From Micropterix aruncella (taxonomy: Eukaryota > Arthropoda > Insecta > Lepidoptera > Micropterigidae), in assembly GCA_944548615.1 (NCBI GenBank), contig OX155974.1, forward strand, positions 806,001 to 870,000: 64,000 nucleotides of DNA, given 5' to 3'. A program made the translations under genes and the position numbers. Below the pieces are notes generated by a model, which was not told where the DNA came from, ran no database searches, and was given only the letters and a program-made list of their open reading frames with translations. Below, one piece after another: positions 62,226-64,000 of this stretch (its first letter is position 1; every line of letters starts with the position of its first letter).

Positions 62226-63509
62226 CTACCGCCGACCGTTGCTTATCGATTGTTTAATATCTTTCAATTGGAATTTGGCAGCAGTCATGTGATTTTTATG
62301 TTCAATTATTCGACCAAATGCATGTTTGCATATTGTACAAACAAAGGGTTTAATTTTTCGATGTATTACATTTATATGTCCGATTATGTTCGACTTTTGG
62401 GTGAAAGCTCCGTTACATTCCGCACAACTATACTTCATTCTGAGATGGACTGAGTTTATATGGCCCTTTAACTCTCTTCGCGATGCAAAACTGCGATTGC
62501 ATTTGTCACACGCGAAAGGCATCAATTTGCAGTGTATTACATTTATATGTTGGATTAAGCTCCTCTTTTCTGTGAAAGCTCTGTTACATTCCACACAGCT
62601 ATACTTAATTCTGAGATGGACTGAGTTTATATGGACCTTTAAATCTCCACGCCTTGCAAAACTGCGATTGCATTTGTCGCACGCGAAACGCTTCAATTTG
62701 CGGTGGACAGAATTGACATGTCGAATTAAATGACCACTCATAAAGAAAACGCGTTTGCATTCCTTACATTCAAATTCCTTCATTTTTCTATGAACGCCAT
62801 CGATGTGCAGTTTAAAGCGTGTTCGATTTGGAAATTCTTTGTTGCATAAATCACACGTGAATACATTCAACTGTCGGTGACTGAAATTTACATGTTGTAG
62901 TAAGCAGTTGCGATTGTAAAAGACTTTCTTACACTGCTGACACGCATGCTTTAGTTTGCGATGGATCGATTCGACGTGTGTTTTCAAATTATGTCTATAT
63001 GAAAATGCCCTGTCACACTGTTCACACGTATATTTCTTAAATTTCCTATGCACTATATCAACATGCTCAATTAGAACAAATCTACTACTTGATTCATATC
63101 TACATTTGACACAAATATATTTTTTAACATTTGGCCTGATACAGTCTTTGCAAAATAGCACAATTTCCTTGTTATGCTTGCATGCTCCCATTGGCACGCT
63201 TCTGTCTAGATGGCGATCGCAGACAACGCATGTGAATTTATCAAATTTCGTTAACAATACTTTGATCTCTTTCATCACGCTTCCTTCGGGTTTTATGAAA
63301 GCCACTGCCTCTTCTTCAAATTCCAGAATATTTGCTTCCATATAAGAAGAATTTGGTTGCTCTTCTTTGTAGCAAATATCGCTTTCTGGTTTCAACGTTT
63401 CACTGTATTTATTGTCAGAGCAACTTGGCATCCTGTCTTCGACATCGGACTCTAATTCTATCTTCACTTTAATGTCTGCATGATTTTCATCATTTTCCTG
63501 CCTTTCCAT
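62226..63509 (-). CDS. C2H2 zinc-finger protein, copy D, ten fingers
   Basis: Intact 427-aa frame. Same acidic head (VKIE, LKPE, IKPE) and Cys-rich block (CVVCDRHLDRSVPMGACKH...FCKDC). Ten C2H2-type fingers: the pair FACDKC.../YSC.EC... occurs twice, adding 57 residues over copies B and C. The repeated pair differs at contact positions (ARRGDLKVH against ASRRELKGH; TEKRSLIQH against TQKSNIIGH), so the extra pair has diverged since duplication or was acquired from another copy. The last finger ends HKNHMTAAKF, so the terminal Cys seen in B and C is Phe here and that finger is probably weakened. Tail ends NGRR. Good caccATGG start. Confidence 0.9.
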   Translation of the reverse strand: MERQENDENHADIKVKIELESDVEDRMPSCSDNKYSETLKPESDICYKEEQPNSSYMEANILEFEEEAVAFIKPEGSVMKEIKVLLTKFDKFTCVVCDRHLDRSVPMGACKHNKEIVLFCKDCIRPNVKKYICVKCRYESSSRFVLIEHVDIVHRKFKKYTCEQCDRAFSYRHNLKTHVESIHRKLKHACQQCKKVFYNRNCLLQHVNFSHRQLNVFTCDLCNKEFPNRTRFKLHIDGVHRKMKEFECKECKRVFFMSGHLIRHVNSVHRKLKRFACDKCNRSFARRGDLKVHINSVHLRIKYSCVECNRAFTEKRSLIQHINVIHCKLMPFACDKCNRSFASRRELKGHINSVHLRMKYSCAECNGAFTQKSNIIGHINVIHRKIKPFVCTICKHAFGRIIEHKNHMTAAKFQLKDIKQSISNGRR

Positions 63510-63545
63510 GGTGGATATTTATACTTTTGACGATATATAGAGGTA
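63510..63545 (-). promoter_or_regulatory. Conserved TATA-rich segment before zinc-finger gene D
   Basis: CTCTATATATCG and AGTATAAATATCCACC in minus orientation, as in the other copies. Confidence 0.4.
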
Positions 63546-64000
63546 AAATAAAGCGGAAAACTGCAGAAACTTGCACGATCTAGGTACACAGTAAACAGAT
63601 GTAATTATTGTGACGTTTCGTGTTTAGTATTGCCACATATTGGAATTTAAAATTCAATATTTATACAAGTTGTTTTTACTGCAAGCGTTTTCTTTGAGTG
63701 GGTAAATCAGTACAACAAAGTAAGCAACTTTTGAAAAAAAGTAAAAAAAAACGAATATGTTTTTTTTTAATTAACGTTTTGTGTTTTTTAATAGTGTAAA
63801 AATCAATGATCACGATGCGCTATCTAGCGGTAAGTAAAATGTCACTAATATTGTTTATTTACGATATAATACCTACCGCTAGACGGCGCAGCGCGCTCAT
63901 TTTTTCTCAAACCTTTATCTAATAGTCAACTTCTTCAAATTTTTAAATTAAAAAAATAAAATAATTTAAATAATTTAAACTTTCAAACAAAAGACTTTTC

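Larger units (their letters stand above)
60741..64000 (-). repeat. Zinc-finger duplication unit D (continues past the window)
   Basis: Reverse-oriented match to unit A from about base 5115 back to about 1035. The left edge at 60741 follows 'ttgaaccttgac'. It is closest to unit C in overall sequence; the right end is cut by the window. Confidence 0.85.

Overview
The window is eukaryotic, almost certainly from an insect, and is dominated by transposable elements. It has spliced genes with GT-AG introns, C2H2 zinc-finger genes with 'CACC-ATG' starts, and arthropod-type Ty3/gypsy, BEL/Pao, I, Jockey and R1 retroelements. There are also remnants of mariner and hAT elements and an animal-type EnSpm/CACTA transposase. 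Frequent 'taggtaggtacc' strings and some MITE ends look lepidopteran to me, but I hold that lineage call loosely.

Layout. Four paralogous C2H2 zinc-finger genes (A 2087-3139 +, B 8820-9932 +, C 40324-41436 -, D 62226-63509 -) each sit in a larger duplicated unit that includes flanking DNA. A and B point right, C and D point left. A has lost its last finger to a one-base deletion. B, C and D are open, and D has two extra fingers. The paralogs differ most at DNA-contact positions of the fingers.

Between B and C lies one nested stack, 10823-38645. The outer shell is an EnSpm/CACTA-like transposon (13-bp TIR CACTGAGAAAAAT, TA on both sides). It carries a six-exon SAM-domain gene (578 codons when spliced), followed 20 bases later by an 826-aa transposase. 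Intron 1 of the SAM gene, originally about 177 bp, was enlarged to 21 kb by a second transposon at 11464-32452 (hAT-like ends, perfect 8-bp duplication CTATTATT). That element carries a phase-compatible four-exon gene of unknown function (17475-23658). It was in turn hit by a young gypsy element with identical LTRs (12327-16940), a full-length I-clade LINE with a 13-bp duplication (26153-32160), a 687-bp tandem array, foldbacks and other debris.

The right third (42.3-60.7 kb) is a retroelement graveyard. It holds a nearly intact Jockey-clade LINE with doubled 5' UTR modules (43784-48754), a C-terminal R1-like fragment, a partial BEL/Pao gag and a CR1/Jockey-type RT scrap. It also holds a second Jockey-related element with ORF1 only, bounded by a 14-bp duplication, a dead mariner, fragments of a LINE with a nuclease-like C-terminus, and copies of an unclassified GC-rich repeat (here called F1). 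A single terminal exon at 56760-56849 (-) is the only hint of an ordinary host gene there.

If active, the zinc-finger proteins would be nuclear DNA binders. The EnSpm SAM protein and transposase would form one mobilisation module. Everything else is selfish DNA or its remains. All classifications are from reading motifs; no database search was possible.
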